Below, piece after piece: positions 23,120-33,309 of a stretch of DNA of 64,000 nt. The translations under genes and the position numbers were made by a program. Under the pieces are notes generated by a model that was not told the DNA's origin, searched no databases, and worked only from the letters and a program-made list of their open reading frames with translations. Position 1 is the stretch's first letter, and every line of letters begins with the position of its first letter. The stretch is from Pleurodeles waltl (taxonomy: Eukaryota; Chordata; Amphibia; Caudata; Salamandridae), in contig NC_090438.1 of the NCBI RefSeq assembly GCF_031143425.1, positions 776,251,138 to 776,315,137 on the forward strand, read 5' to 3'.

Positions 23120-23677
23120 CAAAGTATTATAACAAAATCCAACCACAATTTCACTTTTACCGTAGTTTTTTTTTCCATTGAATTTTTGTCATATATCGCA
23201 TGCAGCAGTTCATTGTAGCGCACTGCCATTTACAGACAGCACATTCGCCATTGAAATGGCCACTAAATTTACAAAGACATACAGTTTTACTGATAAAACT
23301 ACATTTCACACTAGGAGCAATGTGTGGAAATAGGGTTTTAGTGAATATTTATCATTTGTGCATAACCAAGTAAAGTGTCCTAATTGTTTTGATTCTATTA
23401 AAATCCTTGTATGTATCACAATATATAATTACAATGTAATTTCGTTTTATTTTCCAAACTGCTGAATGTTTACACTTCATTTACAGGTATTTACAGTTTG
23501 TTGTGTTTAACAAAAATGACACCCTACGGCCTTTCATTTTACAGCCACTGTACACCAGCAAGACTCTGACATAATTCACTTTACTTTTTTTTTTCTCTGA
23601 CTGCAAAGTGAAAGGAGTTTGTAAATACCAATCTCCATGTTAAAAACAGTCAGCAACCGACAGTTTGGGAAACCCTG
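23120..23677 (+). mobile_element. hAT-like MITE, copy A, left end not found
   Basis: The right end reads CAGTTTGGGAAACCCTG (to 23677), the complement of the CAG.GTTTCCCAAAC hAT-type end of copy B. The body matches copy B in reverse: GGCCACTAAATTT, ACTGCAAAGTG and the CAGCAG block near 23460. Next to it lies CTCTACAA (23678-23685), similar to the copy B duplication CTCTACCA. The left terminal repeat and its duplication could not be found, so this copy is truncated there. Confidence 0.6.
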
Positions 23678-24501
23678 CTCTACAAGGATTTTGTGACTTT
23701 TGAGATCTGCAGCAGTGTTCACAACTTTGCACACACACCTAGATATCTGGTCATCTATATAAGCCCACCAATACAACGTTCCAAAAATTTATTTTGATTG
23801 CTGTTCCACCCAGGTGTCCTACATGAGCAATACTAACAATATTCTTGATAATGGATGCTGGAGATACAAAACATTTCCCCTTCATCACTAAGTTGCCGAT
23901 AATTAGAATTAACTCACTAATTTAAAAAAAAACCTGAAGCTCTGGAAACAATTGTTTCTCTTTTGCCCAAGGCTTGCTGGTATAATCTGCAAACCGCTCT
24001 AAAAGCAGTATCACATGTCATGGCCTCCTTCCTATCTTACTCTGAAACTGCTGGTCCTCAATAGCAAAGTTAAATCTTCAATCATCACAACACACTGTTC
24101 TCCAGGTTGATACATCTAACAGTACTAGATCTACCTTGTTATCTAAATATATATGCAACATCTCAAAATTATATTCATATAATTCAGACAAAATTCTAAC
24201 CAATGTGTTAGATGCTTTCCCTGTGCCATTAGACGCTTGTGATCTGTTCTCATCACAAAGCTCTCCCCCAACACATAACACTTGAAGTGTTCCACACTCC
24301 AAGCAGAAGCTAATGGCGTTTTCTATGATGAATAACTGGCCTCTGCTTGAGTGACTGACCTGGATGTAATTTTGAATGTGTGTCTTTACCAGCAATGCTC
24401 TGAGAACTACAAATAAACAAGACCAACTGGTGCGTACCATCACAATGTTTTTAGCCCAGTATGAATAAAGACTAAGAAGTGATGTGTTAGTAACTTCTTT
24501 T
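23678..24501 (-). pseudogene. Old gypsy pol: RNase H and integrase zinc-finger remnant
   Basis: Minus frames read EVTNTSLLSLYSYW just next to the piggyBac site. RNase H follows: SAWSVEHFKCYVLGESFVM, RTDHKRLMAQGKHLTHWLEF (the TDH of RNase H). Near 23800-23850 a frame reads IAHVGHLGGTAIK, and then CEHCC near 23710, the His/Cys finger that starts gypsy integrase. The strand and order continue the RT piece at 30675-30920. Several stops. Integrase catalytic residues are not found beyond the hAT copy A. Confidence 0.75.
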
Positions 24502-24505
24502 TTAA

Positions 24506-24600
24506 CCTCTCAGGTGCTTTGGACGTATTGGCTACGTCCTGGGTAGCACCGTTCAATTGCCCAGGACGTAATGGTTACGTCCTGCACCCGGCCCTCGGGG
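24506..24600. repeat. piggyBac left end with two hairpins
   Basis: After CCTCTCAGGTGC come GGACGTA-TTGGC-TACGTCC (24531-24541 region) and CAGGACGTAA-TGG-TTACGTCCTG, which are inverted repeats of 7 and 10 bp. Such subterminal repeats are plausible transposase sites. That is inference. Confidence 0.6.
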
Positions 24601-25447
24601 GAGCACTAGCACTCCCCTGAGGGCCTCCCTCCCTCTGAGAAGCCACAATGACGCCAGGAATGTTTCGCGCTTTGTTTTTTTTGTGTGGGAGGCTGGCCCC
24701 TTGAGCAAGGGTCGCCTCCCAAAAGGGGAAACACACTGTTGGGCACCTCTGCCCCTCTAGGGGGCAGATCGGTCTTTTTTAAAATTGTTTTTAATATTTA
24801 GGCCCATCGGCCCCCAGGGGCGGCAGAATCCAGTTCGCACCAGGGATCCTGTGTGTGTGCCTTGTGTGAGGGGGTGGCCCCTTGGGCAAAGGATTCAGCA
24901 GAGTACTGTTGGCCATTTGCCTAGTTTTTTTAGGCTCATCTACCACCGGAGACCACTAGACACCAGGGAAAATTTCTAAATGTTTGGTGGCGGGATGCTT
25001 GTCCACTGGCGAAGTATTTGCATTTGTGATTATAACAGTTTATTTCTCTTTTTTGTTCTAGTTCAAAGCTTTTGCTTCCTTTGCTGTGGTTCGTTGCGGT
25101 TTTGGCAGTGGTTGACCTGCAGTTTGCGTAGCTGCATGTTTCAGGTAATTAAATTTACTCCAAAGGAGTATTATTGCCATGCATAAATGACATGTTTGCA
25201 GGTGGTGTACTAAATGCAGGATTGTGTGTGAAATTGTCCTTATATTTGTGCACAATGATATTTGTGTTGTCTTATATCTGTCTGTGCAGAGTAGCTGCTG
25301 GCGAGTCTAGCTTTTTCAGGCAAGTGAGTGGTATAGTTTTTGAGTACATAACTCTTTGTGATAAAGTAACACTTTGTTTATTACTTATTTTAGACAGTGC
25401 TGGTTGTTGTTGGCGCATTTGTCAAGTTACGCTTCTTAGAATGGATC

Positions 25448-27185
25448 ATGGCTAGCCGCAGAGTGACCGCTCGGCAGGTTGTTGCATGATTTTTGAGTCA
25501 TCTTCTGGCCATGATTATAAGACTGACTCTGCATCTGAGGCAGAGGTGGAAGAGAGAGATTCTGGCAGTGAGTTTTCTGTCTGAGAGGAGTCTTCTGATG
25601 AGGAAGCCAATCTCAGTGCAGATGAAGGGCCGGTTGAGGAGGACACTGATGTGCCAATGATGCAGCAGCCTGGGGCTGAAAGGTTTCCCATTGGAACACC
25701 TGACAAATGGGTTGCCCCAAACATGGAGCAGCCACAGTTGCCTGCCTTTACTGGTCTCCCAGGGTGTAGAGTAAATATGGAAAACGTTTTGTCTGTCAAT
25801 GTATTTGAGTTGTTTATGGACAATGTATTTTTGGAAGAGATTGTTGAGTAGACTAATTTGTATGTAGAGCAGCATTTGAGGGACAACGCTGCGAGACGTT
25901 AGCCTGAGTCTAGAGCTACCCAGTGGATTCCCACAAATCTGGAAGAGAAGAAAAAGTTCTTGGGTTTGACTTTTTTGATGGGGTTGATAAGGAAGCTGTC
26001 ACTGGCTTCTTATTGGTCAACTAGTCCCTTGATGGCAACGGCTATATTTCCTGCAACCATGACTCGCAATTGTTATTTGCTTCTTCTTCTGATGCTGCAT
26101 TTTGTTGACAATGCGTTAGCCCTGCCACGAGATCACCCTGATTGTGACCGTATTTTTAAGATTAGGCCTGTCCTTGATCATTTTGTAGATTGGTTTTCAG
26201 AGGTCTATGTTCCAGGAAATGAAATGAGTGTGGACGAGTCTTTGGTGCTGTTCAAGGGTCGTTTGGTTTTTAGGCAGTACATTCCTAGCAAGAGGGCATG
26301 GCATGGATTTAAATTGTATATGCGGTCTGAAAGTAGTACAGGATCTGTTTATAATTTCCGGGTGTACCTTGGTTGGGATTCCAGTATTGACCCCCCTGGT
26401 TGTCTGCCCTCTTTTGGAGTTAATGAGAAAAGTGTGTGGGAACTTGGTAGAGAACTTCTACACTGGAGTTCAGTTGTTCAAGGAATTGTTCAGAATGGAC
26501 ACTACTGCTTGTGGCACAATCCGCTCTAACCGGAAAGGCTATTCAAGGGAGCTTGAGAGGGGACAGTGCAGTGCCTTGCAGAATGATGAGCTGCTAGCTC
26601 TGAAATTTGTAGGAGAGATGTGTACATACTAATTGCCATCCATGATGAGAGTACTTCACCTGTGGCAGTTTGGGGTCAAGTTGCTGAAGTGCGCAAACCT
26701 GTGTGCATTTTAGACTACAATAAGCACATGGGTGGATGTGATAGAGTAGATCAGAGGTTGGAACCCTACACTGGTGTTCGTAAGTCTTGCTTGTGGTATA
26801 AAAAGTTGGCTATTCATTTGTTTAATCTAGCAACTGTTAATGCTTTTATTGTGTTTAAGGATTGCTCCCCTGAATCAAGGATGAAATTTGTTAAATTTCA
26901 GGAGTCAGTGATAGAGAGCCTTGTTATGGTTGATCATTCAAGAGTTCCTAGAGTAACAGTTGTGGAGGATGTTGCTAGATTGAAATATCACCACCTTCCT
27001 GATCAGATTCGTCCCACTGCCAAAAAAGACTTTCCCGCTAAGAAAAGTATAGTCTGTGCCCAAAGAGGTATCCGGAGGGAAAGCTGGATGTACAGCCCTG
27101 TCCTTCAAAGTCTGGGCTGTGTGTGGCTGGCTGTTTCAGGAGTTACCACACACAGAGGAGTTGCTGGGAACTACTGTGAGCGTAA
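25448..27185 (+). pseudogene. piggyBac (PGBD-like) transposase, several breaks
   Basis: Start MASRRVTARQVVA at 25448, then an acidic N-terminus after a frameshift (DSASEAEVEERDSGSE). The core begins near 25960 with GLIRKLSLASYWSTSP. Catalytic triad: first Asp in MSVDESLVLFKGR (near 26231); second site reads VENFYTG with Glu (GAG, 26450-26452) where Asp is usual; third Asp in LDYNKHMGG (26713-26715). The C-terminal Cys-rich domain is CAQRGIRRESWMY, then CFRSYHTQRSCWELL before a stop near 27183. Frameshifts lie near 25480, 26440, 26630 and 27090, with stop codons near 25583 and 25850. Domesticated PGBD genes keep open frames; this does not. Confidence 0.88.
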
Positions 27186-27330
27186 TCTGACGTTTTATAT
27201 TTTCATATGTTCAGTTTCACTGTTGGCATTACTGTCATGTATTCAGTTAGAGCTTTTGTGTTTGTAGTTTTGCACTTATTTATTATTAGTTAGTGGTTTC
27301 TTTGTTGTTTAGAAGCAAAAAAAAGTGAGT

Positions 27331-27606
27331 GGTGTGCATGGAATGGCGCATGGCTGGCGGTGTGTGTGGAGTGGCGCTTGGCTGGTGGGGTGCATGGGGT
27401 GGCGCTTGGCTGGCGGTGTGCATGGGGCGGTGCTTGGCTGGCGGTGTGCATGGGGTGGTGCTTGGCTGGCGGTATGGGTGGAGTGGAGCTTGGCTGGAGG
27501 TGTGTGTGTGTGGAGTGGCGCTTGGCTGGCAGTGTGCGTGGGGTTGGGCTTGAATGGCGGTGTGCGTGGCGTGGCACTTGGCTGGCTATGTGTGTGGAGT
27601 GGCGGG
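27331..27606 (+). repeat. Minisatellite of about 30 bp inside the piggyBac element
   Basis: About nine imperfect units of the type GGCGCTTGGCTGGCGGTGTG followed by a CATGGGGT-like stretch. The unit is close to a multiple of 3, so all frames stay open and give repeated Trp/Gly-rich chance peptides. No gene is implied. Confidence 0.8.
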
Positions 27607-27609
27607 GCC

Positions 27610-28350
27610 AGTCCACACACTCCCATCAGCTGGTGTGATTGCTGTATCAGGCATGTGGGCGTATGAAAGTGATGGTCCCTTGAGTGTCGCTGTCTGTCGA
27701 TGCAAGTGTTGTAATGTGCTGGGGCCATGGCTGGTGGCATGAATGGTCTTGTGCATGCCATGTATGAAAGGTGTGTGAATGGACTGTAAAGCGGTTGGTG
27801 CCTTTTCGCGATTGGTTCAATTTTTTAGCCTTTCTGTTATTAACAGTGCATTTTATTTTTGTGAAAGCTCTTGATAATAAAATTTGATCTACTGAACCAT
27901 CACTCACCCTCGTGCCAAATCCAACATGTATGTGTGGGAAAAATGACAACATCTGCTCCGCTTTAATCAGGCGTCGCAGCACACCCGTGACACACTAGGT
28001 GTCTTGGGTGGGACCCTGATGATAAAGCATGCCACCAACTTGGTTGGTGGGTGAGGGGTCTTTTTAACATAACTTAAGTGTGTTTCTTTTCACAATTTGA
28101 GTGTTTGGAACATCACAGAAGTATGTGGATACATCAAAATGATCTATTACAAAACTACCTGTTTTGTGTGGGGGGCACTTAGTGTGGCCTTCATTTAGGG
28201 AAACCTACCAAACCCAGACTTTTTTTTAAAACTGGACACCTCAAGAGTCCAGGGAGGTGTAGCTTGTGTGGAACCCCCAACATTTTCTTACCCAGACTCC
28301 TCTGAAAACCTCAAAATTTGCTTAAAAAAACATATGTTCCTCTTTTCTTT
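27610..28350. other. piggyBac 3' non-coding region
   Basis: No open frame of note. It has AATAAA-like sequence near 27876 (GATAATAAAATTTG) that could end the transposase transcript. Confidence 0.4.
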
Positions 28351-28377
28351 GTAGGATCACTGCTCCGGCACAAATTT

Positions 28378-29345
28378 CCTAACACCCAGCATTCCCCTCA
28401 GTCTCCCAAGTAAAACAATACCTCACTTGTGTGGGTCCCCAAAGCAGATCCAACCTAAAGATGTATAAAAGAAAAATATGTGCTTATCAACTCTCTGATA
28501 TCCCCTCAATCGCTACATGTTTTTGGCCTTTTTCTTTGCAGGCACCTGCAAATTCACATTCACACAAGTGAGTTATCATTTTTATCGGGAGACTTGGGGG
28601 AACGCTGGGTAGAAGGAAATTTGTGTCTCCTCTCAGATTCCAGAACTTTCTGTCACCGAAATGTGAGGAAAAAGTGTTTTTTGGCCAAATTTTAAGGTTT
28701 GAAAAGGATTCTGGGTAATAGAACCTGGTGAGAGCCGCACAAGTCACCTCATCTTGGATTCCCTTAGGTGTCTAGTTTTCAAAAATGCACAGGTTTAGTA
28801 GGTTTCCCCAGGTGCCGGCTAAGCTAGAGGCCAAAATCCACAGCTAGGCACTTTGCAAAAAACAGCTGTTTTCTGTTGGAAAATGTGATGCGTCCACGTT
28901 GTGTTTTGGCGCATTTCCTGTCGCAGGCACTGGGCCTACGCACACAAGTGGGGTACCATTGTTATCGGGAGACTTGGGGGAACGCTGGGAAGGAAATCTG
29001 TGGTTCCTCTCAGATGCCAGAACTTTCTGTCACCGAAATATCAGAAATACGTGTTTTTTTGGACAAATTTTGAGGTTTGGAAAGGATTCTGGGTAACAGA
29101 ACCTGGTGAGAGCCCCACAGGTCACCCCATCTTAGATTCCCCTAGCTGTCTAGTTCTCAAAAGTGCACAGGTTTGGTAGGTTTCCCTAGGTAGCGGCTGA
29201 GCTAGAGGCCAAAATCCACAGCTAGGAACTTTCCAAAAAACACGTCAGATTTCAATATAAAAATGTGATGTGTCCATGTTGCATTTCCTGTCGCAGGCAA
29301 GTGAGGTACCATTTTTATTGTGAGACTTGGGGGAACACAGAATAG
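28378..29345. repeat. piggyBac internal repeats: three direct units and one inverted
   Basis: Direct units start with CAAGTG at 28565, 28945 and 29298 (spacing 380 and 353 bp) and share CGGGAGACTTGGGGGAACGC. A fourth copy of the core is inverted at about 28378-28432 (CCCAGCATTCCCCTCAGTCT, then CCTCACTTGTG). The inverted copy could pair with the first direct unit. Confidence 0.7.
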
Positions 29346-30355
29346 AAGAGCAAGTGTTACTGCCCTTTGTCTTTCTCTACATTTTTTCCTTACAAATGTA
29401 AGACAGTGTGTAAAAAAGATGTCTATTTGAGAAATGCCCTGTAATTCACATGCTAGAATAGGGACCCTGGAATTCAGAGATGTGCAAATAACCTCTGCTT
29501 CTTATCTTGTGCCCATTTTGGAAATACAAAGGTTTCCTTGATACCTATTTTTAACTCTTTGTATTTAACCAAAATGAACTACTGTATACCAGGTACAGAA
29601 AGAAAACCCATTGCAAGGTGCAACTCCTTTACTGGCTATGGGTTCCTAGGGATCTTGATGAAACTACAAGCCCTATATATCCCTGCAACCAGAGGAGTCC
29701 AGCAGATGTAATGGTATATTGCTTTTGAAAATCTGACAAGGCAGGAAAAAAATACAGAGTAAAACTTGGCGAGAAATGGCTGGTTTTTTTTTTCACCTCA
29801 ATTTCTATATGTTTTTATTTTAGCTGTTATTTTCTGTAGGAAAACCTTGTAGGATCTACACAATTACCCCTTGCTGAATACAGATTTTTGTCTACTTTTC
29901 AGAAATGTTTAGCTTCCCGGGATCCAGCATTGGTTTCATACCCATTTCTGTCACTAACTGGAAAGATGCTAAAAGCTCAACAAATTGTGAAAATGGGGTA
30001 TATTGCAGGAAAATACCAAAATTGTTTAGAAAAATTTGGTCTTCTGATTCAAGTCTGCCTGTTCCTGAAAGCTGGGAAGATGGCGATTTTAGCACCGCAA
30101 ACCCTTTGTTGATGCCATTTTCAGGGGAAAAAACACAAGGCTTTTTCTGCCGCAATTTTTTCCCCATTTTAAAAAATATATATATATTTGCTGTATTTTG
30201 GTTAATTTCTTGGTCTCCTCCAGGGGAACCCACAAACTCTGGGTGCCTCTAGAATCCCTAGGATGTTGGAAAAAAAGGACGCAAATTTGGTGTGGGTAGC
30301 TTATGTGGACAATAAGTTATGAGGGTCTAAGCCCGAACTTCCCCAAATAGCCAAA
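29346..30355. other. piggyBac 3' region without a gene
   Basis: A/T-rich sequence between the two repeat blocks. Frames at 29888-30252 are short and show no known motif. It lies inside the piggyBac boundaries. Confidence 0.4.
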
Positions 30356-30359
30356 AAAG

Positions 30360-30665
30360 GCCTGGCACCTGAGGGGGGAAAAGGCCTGGCACCTGAGGGG
30401 GGAAAAGGCCTAGCACCTGCGTGGGGAAAAGGCCTAGCACCTGAGTGGGGAAAAGGCCTAGCACCTGAGTGGGGAAAAGGCCTAGCACCTGAGGGGGGAA
30501 AAGGCCTAGCATCTGAGGGGGGAAAAGGCCTGGCACCTGAGGGGGGGATACGGCCTGGCACCTGAGGGGAAAAAGGCCTGCCACCTGAGGGGAAAAAGGC
30601 CTGCCACCTGAGGGGAAAAAGGCCTGCCACCTGAGGGGAAAAAGGCCTGCCACCTGAAGGGAAAA
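30360..30665. repeat. 13-unit array derived from the piggyBac right end
   Basis: Thirteen tandem units of 23-24 bp, of the type GGCCTGGCACCTGAGGGGGG plus A4. GGCACCTGAGG is the complement of the element's left end, CCTCTCAGGTGC. The last unit reads GCCACCTGAAGGG and is followed by AAAAAGGGG and the TTGA target. So the array appears to be an expansion of the terminal repeat. Confidence 0.75.
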
Positions 30666-30674
30666 AGGGGTTGA

Positions 30675-30920
30675 GAAGCACAAAAGCTTTTTCTTGTTAA
30701 TCCATCTGTACATACGTAACGCACTTCCTCAAGAGATTTATAAGTGGTGCAGCAATCATCGAAAAATTGTTAACAAATTTTGAATAAAATAAACAGTGCT
30801 CAAGAAATTATGTCAACCGATTCTGGACATTTGATTGACTCAGAATCAATCGCCTCCAACACATTTTTCTTTTGGTAAACAGTTGATTTCCTGAAGTTCA
30901 GTAACCTTAATACTCTACCA
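30675..30920 (-). pseudogene. Old gypsy pol: RT thumb and connection remnant
   Basis: The minus frame reads YSKFVNNFSMIAAPLINLL, typical of the block after gypsy RT, then a Gln/Lys stretch ending AFVLL at the piggyBac site. Upstream, next to the hAT copy B, the frame continues VEY.GY, with stops. Its neighbours on both sides are other pieces of the same gene. Confidence 0.78.
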
Positions 30921-31579
30921 CAGCGTTTCCCAAACTGTACGTTGCGAGATGATGTTTGGTGGGTCAGGAAATCAGAGCAATAAATAAAGATGTCTTTTAA
31001 TTCTGTATTTATCTTGTCACATTTGCTGTGTTTCAATGACGAAAGTCAAATGTCAGGCTATGTCTTCTGACAAACAGCTGCTTATTCATTTAACATGGAG
31101 ACTGGTGTTTATTTTTATGACTGCAAAGTGAGAGGAGTTTTCAAAGTGAAGTATGTGACAATCTTGCTGGAGTACAGGGAGTGTGAAAAGAAAAGGCTGA
31201 AAGGAAGTTTTTTCTTTTTTTTTGCACACACAGCAAAATATAAATACCTCTAAATGAAATGTATGTATTCAGCAGCTAGGAAACAAAAATGAAGCACAGT
31301 TTTTTGTAATTCTGAAGTGTACTGGAAACAGAGACTTTAATAGGATCAAGACACTTGGCTTATGTATGAAACTGCCCTGGTGTGTGATGTATACCTATGG
31401 TACTTACACCTTATACTAGGTCCTGGGTTCCCCTATAAGTGAAATGTAGGCAGTGTCTAGAAGCCAGGCTTTCTAGAGGTAGCTGAGGATGAGCAGCCAA
31501 GGCTTATCTAGGAGACATATAAAGCTCATGCAATACCACACAGCACTTACACACATGATAGAAAACACTCAGTGTTACA

Positions 31580-31600
31580 AAAATAAAGGTACTTTATTTT
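31580..31600. promoter_or_regulatory. Palindromic poly(A) signal in the minus-strand solo LTR
   Basis: AAAATAAAG-GTA-CTTTATTTT, the same inverted repeat as at 11373 and 48873. Confidence 0.6.
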
Positions 31601-32510
31601 AGTGACACAATGACCAAAAAGTACTAGACACGCAACCCTCTCATAGGAGGTAAGTAACACACTAGATATGTACACTAGCAATCAAAAGTAGACATAAATT
31701 GCAATAGAAAACAGCAATAGCAATAGACTATAGTGACCATAGGGGGAGCCCAAACCATATACTAAAAAATTGAATGCTAATGCAGGGCCCCCACCCAGGT
31801 AAGTGGAATCTGTAGAGAGAAGCTGGAGGAACTAGGAAACCTCGATGGAAAGTACAACAGTGCCCCCCAGCGACCAGGAAGAAAGAAGTAAGTTACAAAA
31901 GGACTGAAAAGAAGAATAATGCACACCCAGGCAAAACTGTAAGAAACCGGCAGTGGACCCCTGAAGAGACAGACCTGAGAAAGAAGGGGACCAAGTCCAG
32001 AAGCCGCAGGAGTGTCCGGTGGCAGCAGTAACCACTACCCACCCGTTTGAGTTTGCAGGAGTTGGTCGACGGTAGGATGAAAACGATCAGCAATGCACCC
32101 CTGGAGTAGGTGAAGAGTTCTTGGAGGATGCAGTCGACGTCCCACGCCGGATGGAAGATTGTGGTGTGGAAAAGCCACCAACAAGCCTTGGTAAAGTTGC
32201 GATAAAGGAAACGTGGAGCTGCTGGGGACCAGCAAGGTCAAGGAGGACTCAACCCACGGGCGGGAGTCTCAGGGGACCCTCAGCAAAGCAGGAGTTGGAA
32301 GGAGATGTGGAAACAATGTTGCAAGAAGAGTCTTTGTTGTGGATGCAGAAGTCAGTTCCCGGAGGTTCCAGTCGCAGTTCCAGTGTCCAGAAGTCGAAGT
32401 AGAGGTATCAGAGGAGTCCTGCTGGAATCTTGCAAGCCGAATCTGAGGACCCACCCAATAGAGAGACTCTAAAGAGTCCAAGAAGGGGGACTGGTCACCT
32501 AAGATGACCA

Positions 32511-33309
32511 TCAAAAAACAACAAGAGAAGGGGCCAAAAAATGGGATATTTGGAGACAGGACTCCTGGTCCCGTGTGTGAAGCTCCCAGTACAGTATGAA
32601 TCAAAAATTGCACACACGATTCCAAAAAGAGAGTTCCTTTTAGACCGATAGGTTCTGCATACCAAGGAAATAAATTTTTTCTTTTGAAGCACGAGCCCTC
32701 ACTCACCTACCGGTGACATGCTTCATCATAGGGCTGTGCTCCTCGTCAGGCTGGCGCTGCAATGCCTGACGGGCCCCACGTGGGGGCTCTTTGCCGGAGA
32801 TCTTTTGGAGGAAAATGCACAACCGGTCAAAAGAATTCGAGGATTGGTATAGTAATGGTTAAAAATGCCTAGAGGTAGGATATGATCATAAATTTAATTC
32901 AATGTTAGTACCTCTGGCAAGATTAAAAACAATAAATAGGGATATAGTAAAATAATGTCTACACTCCCCATAAAAAGAAGAATTTCTTATTACAGCTACT
33001 AGCTCTCACATTGGGGAGTAGTAAGAACGAAACAAGTAAACACAGGATCCCCTGTGTTACTCTACATCATAGGGCAACATGTTTCTCGCTAATTTATAGT
33101 CAATAAACGATCTTACGCGATTCGTCAGGACCTTAAAGACGTACCTAATCCTTTAAACACTTGGACATCCCATAATAGGGAGAACAAAGCCCACAAAAAA
33201 TTAAATGTAGGGCCTCATCGGGGAGAGCATCTACTTGAAGCAATCCACTTTAGTTTGTTAGTGGAGCCGACCTAGCCGGGCGACCTACTTTCATCGATGT
33301 TCCCCGGAA
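32511..33309 (-). mobile_element. 799-bp insert with a 15-bp duplication, possibly a Penelope 3' fragment
   Basis: Flanked by CACCTAAGATGACCA at 32496-32510 and again at 33310-33324. The duplication length equals that of the Penelope pair at 1931. On the minus strand it carries CTGACGA, then GATGAAGCATGTC about 30 nt later, which recalls a decayed hammerhead region. There is no ORF. Assignment to Penelope rests on the duplication length and this vestige only. Confidence 0.5.

Larger units (their letters stand above)
24506..30670 (+). mobile_element. piggyBac element, 6.2 kb, inactive
   Basis: Inserted at TTAA: TTAA at 24502-24505 on the left and TTGA (one change) at 30671-30674 on the right. 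Excision at these points rejoins the gypsy frame (AFVLL to KKEVTNTSLL). The left end starts CCTCTCAGGTGC. The right end is an array of 23-24-bp units containing GGCACCTGAGG, the complement of that end. It holds a broken transposase at 25448-27185, then a long non-coding 3' part with three kinds of repeats. Confidence 0.85.

Noticed and set aside
27290..27761. Protein genes rich in His/Pro or Trp/Gly
   Set aside because: They are translations of a 30-bp minisatellite that stay open in all frames.
30697..30700. TTAA as the right target site of the piggyBac
   Set aside because: It lies 27 bp outside the last terminal unit. The TTGA at 30671 directly follows GGGG and restores the gypsy frame with the left side.
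30301..30724. Pro/Phe-rich repeat proteins on the minus strand
   Set aside because: Translations of the 24-bp piggyBac end array.
32700..32765. A second hammerhead ribozyme on the minus strand in the 799-bp insert
   Set aside because: CTGACGA is present, but the second core is GAAG, helix II does not pair and helix I is missing. Kept only as a possible vestige.
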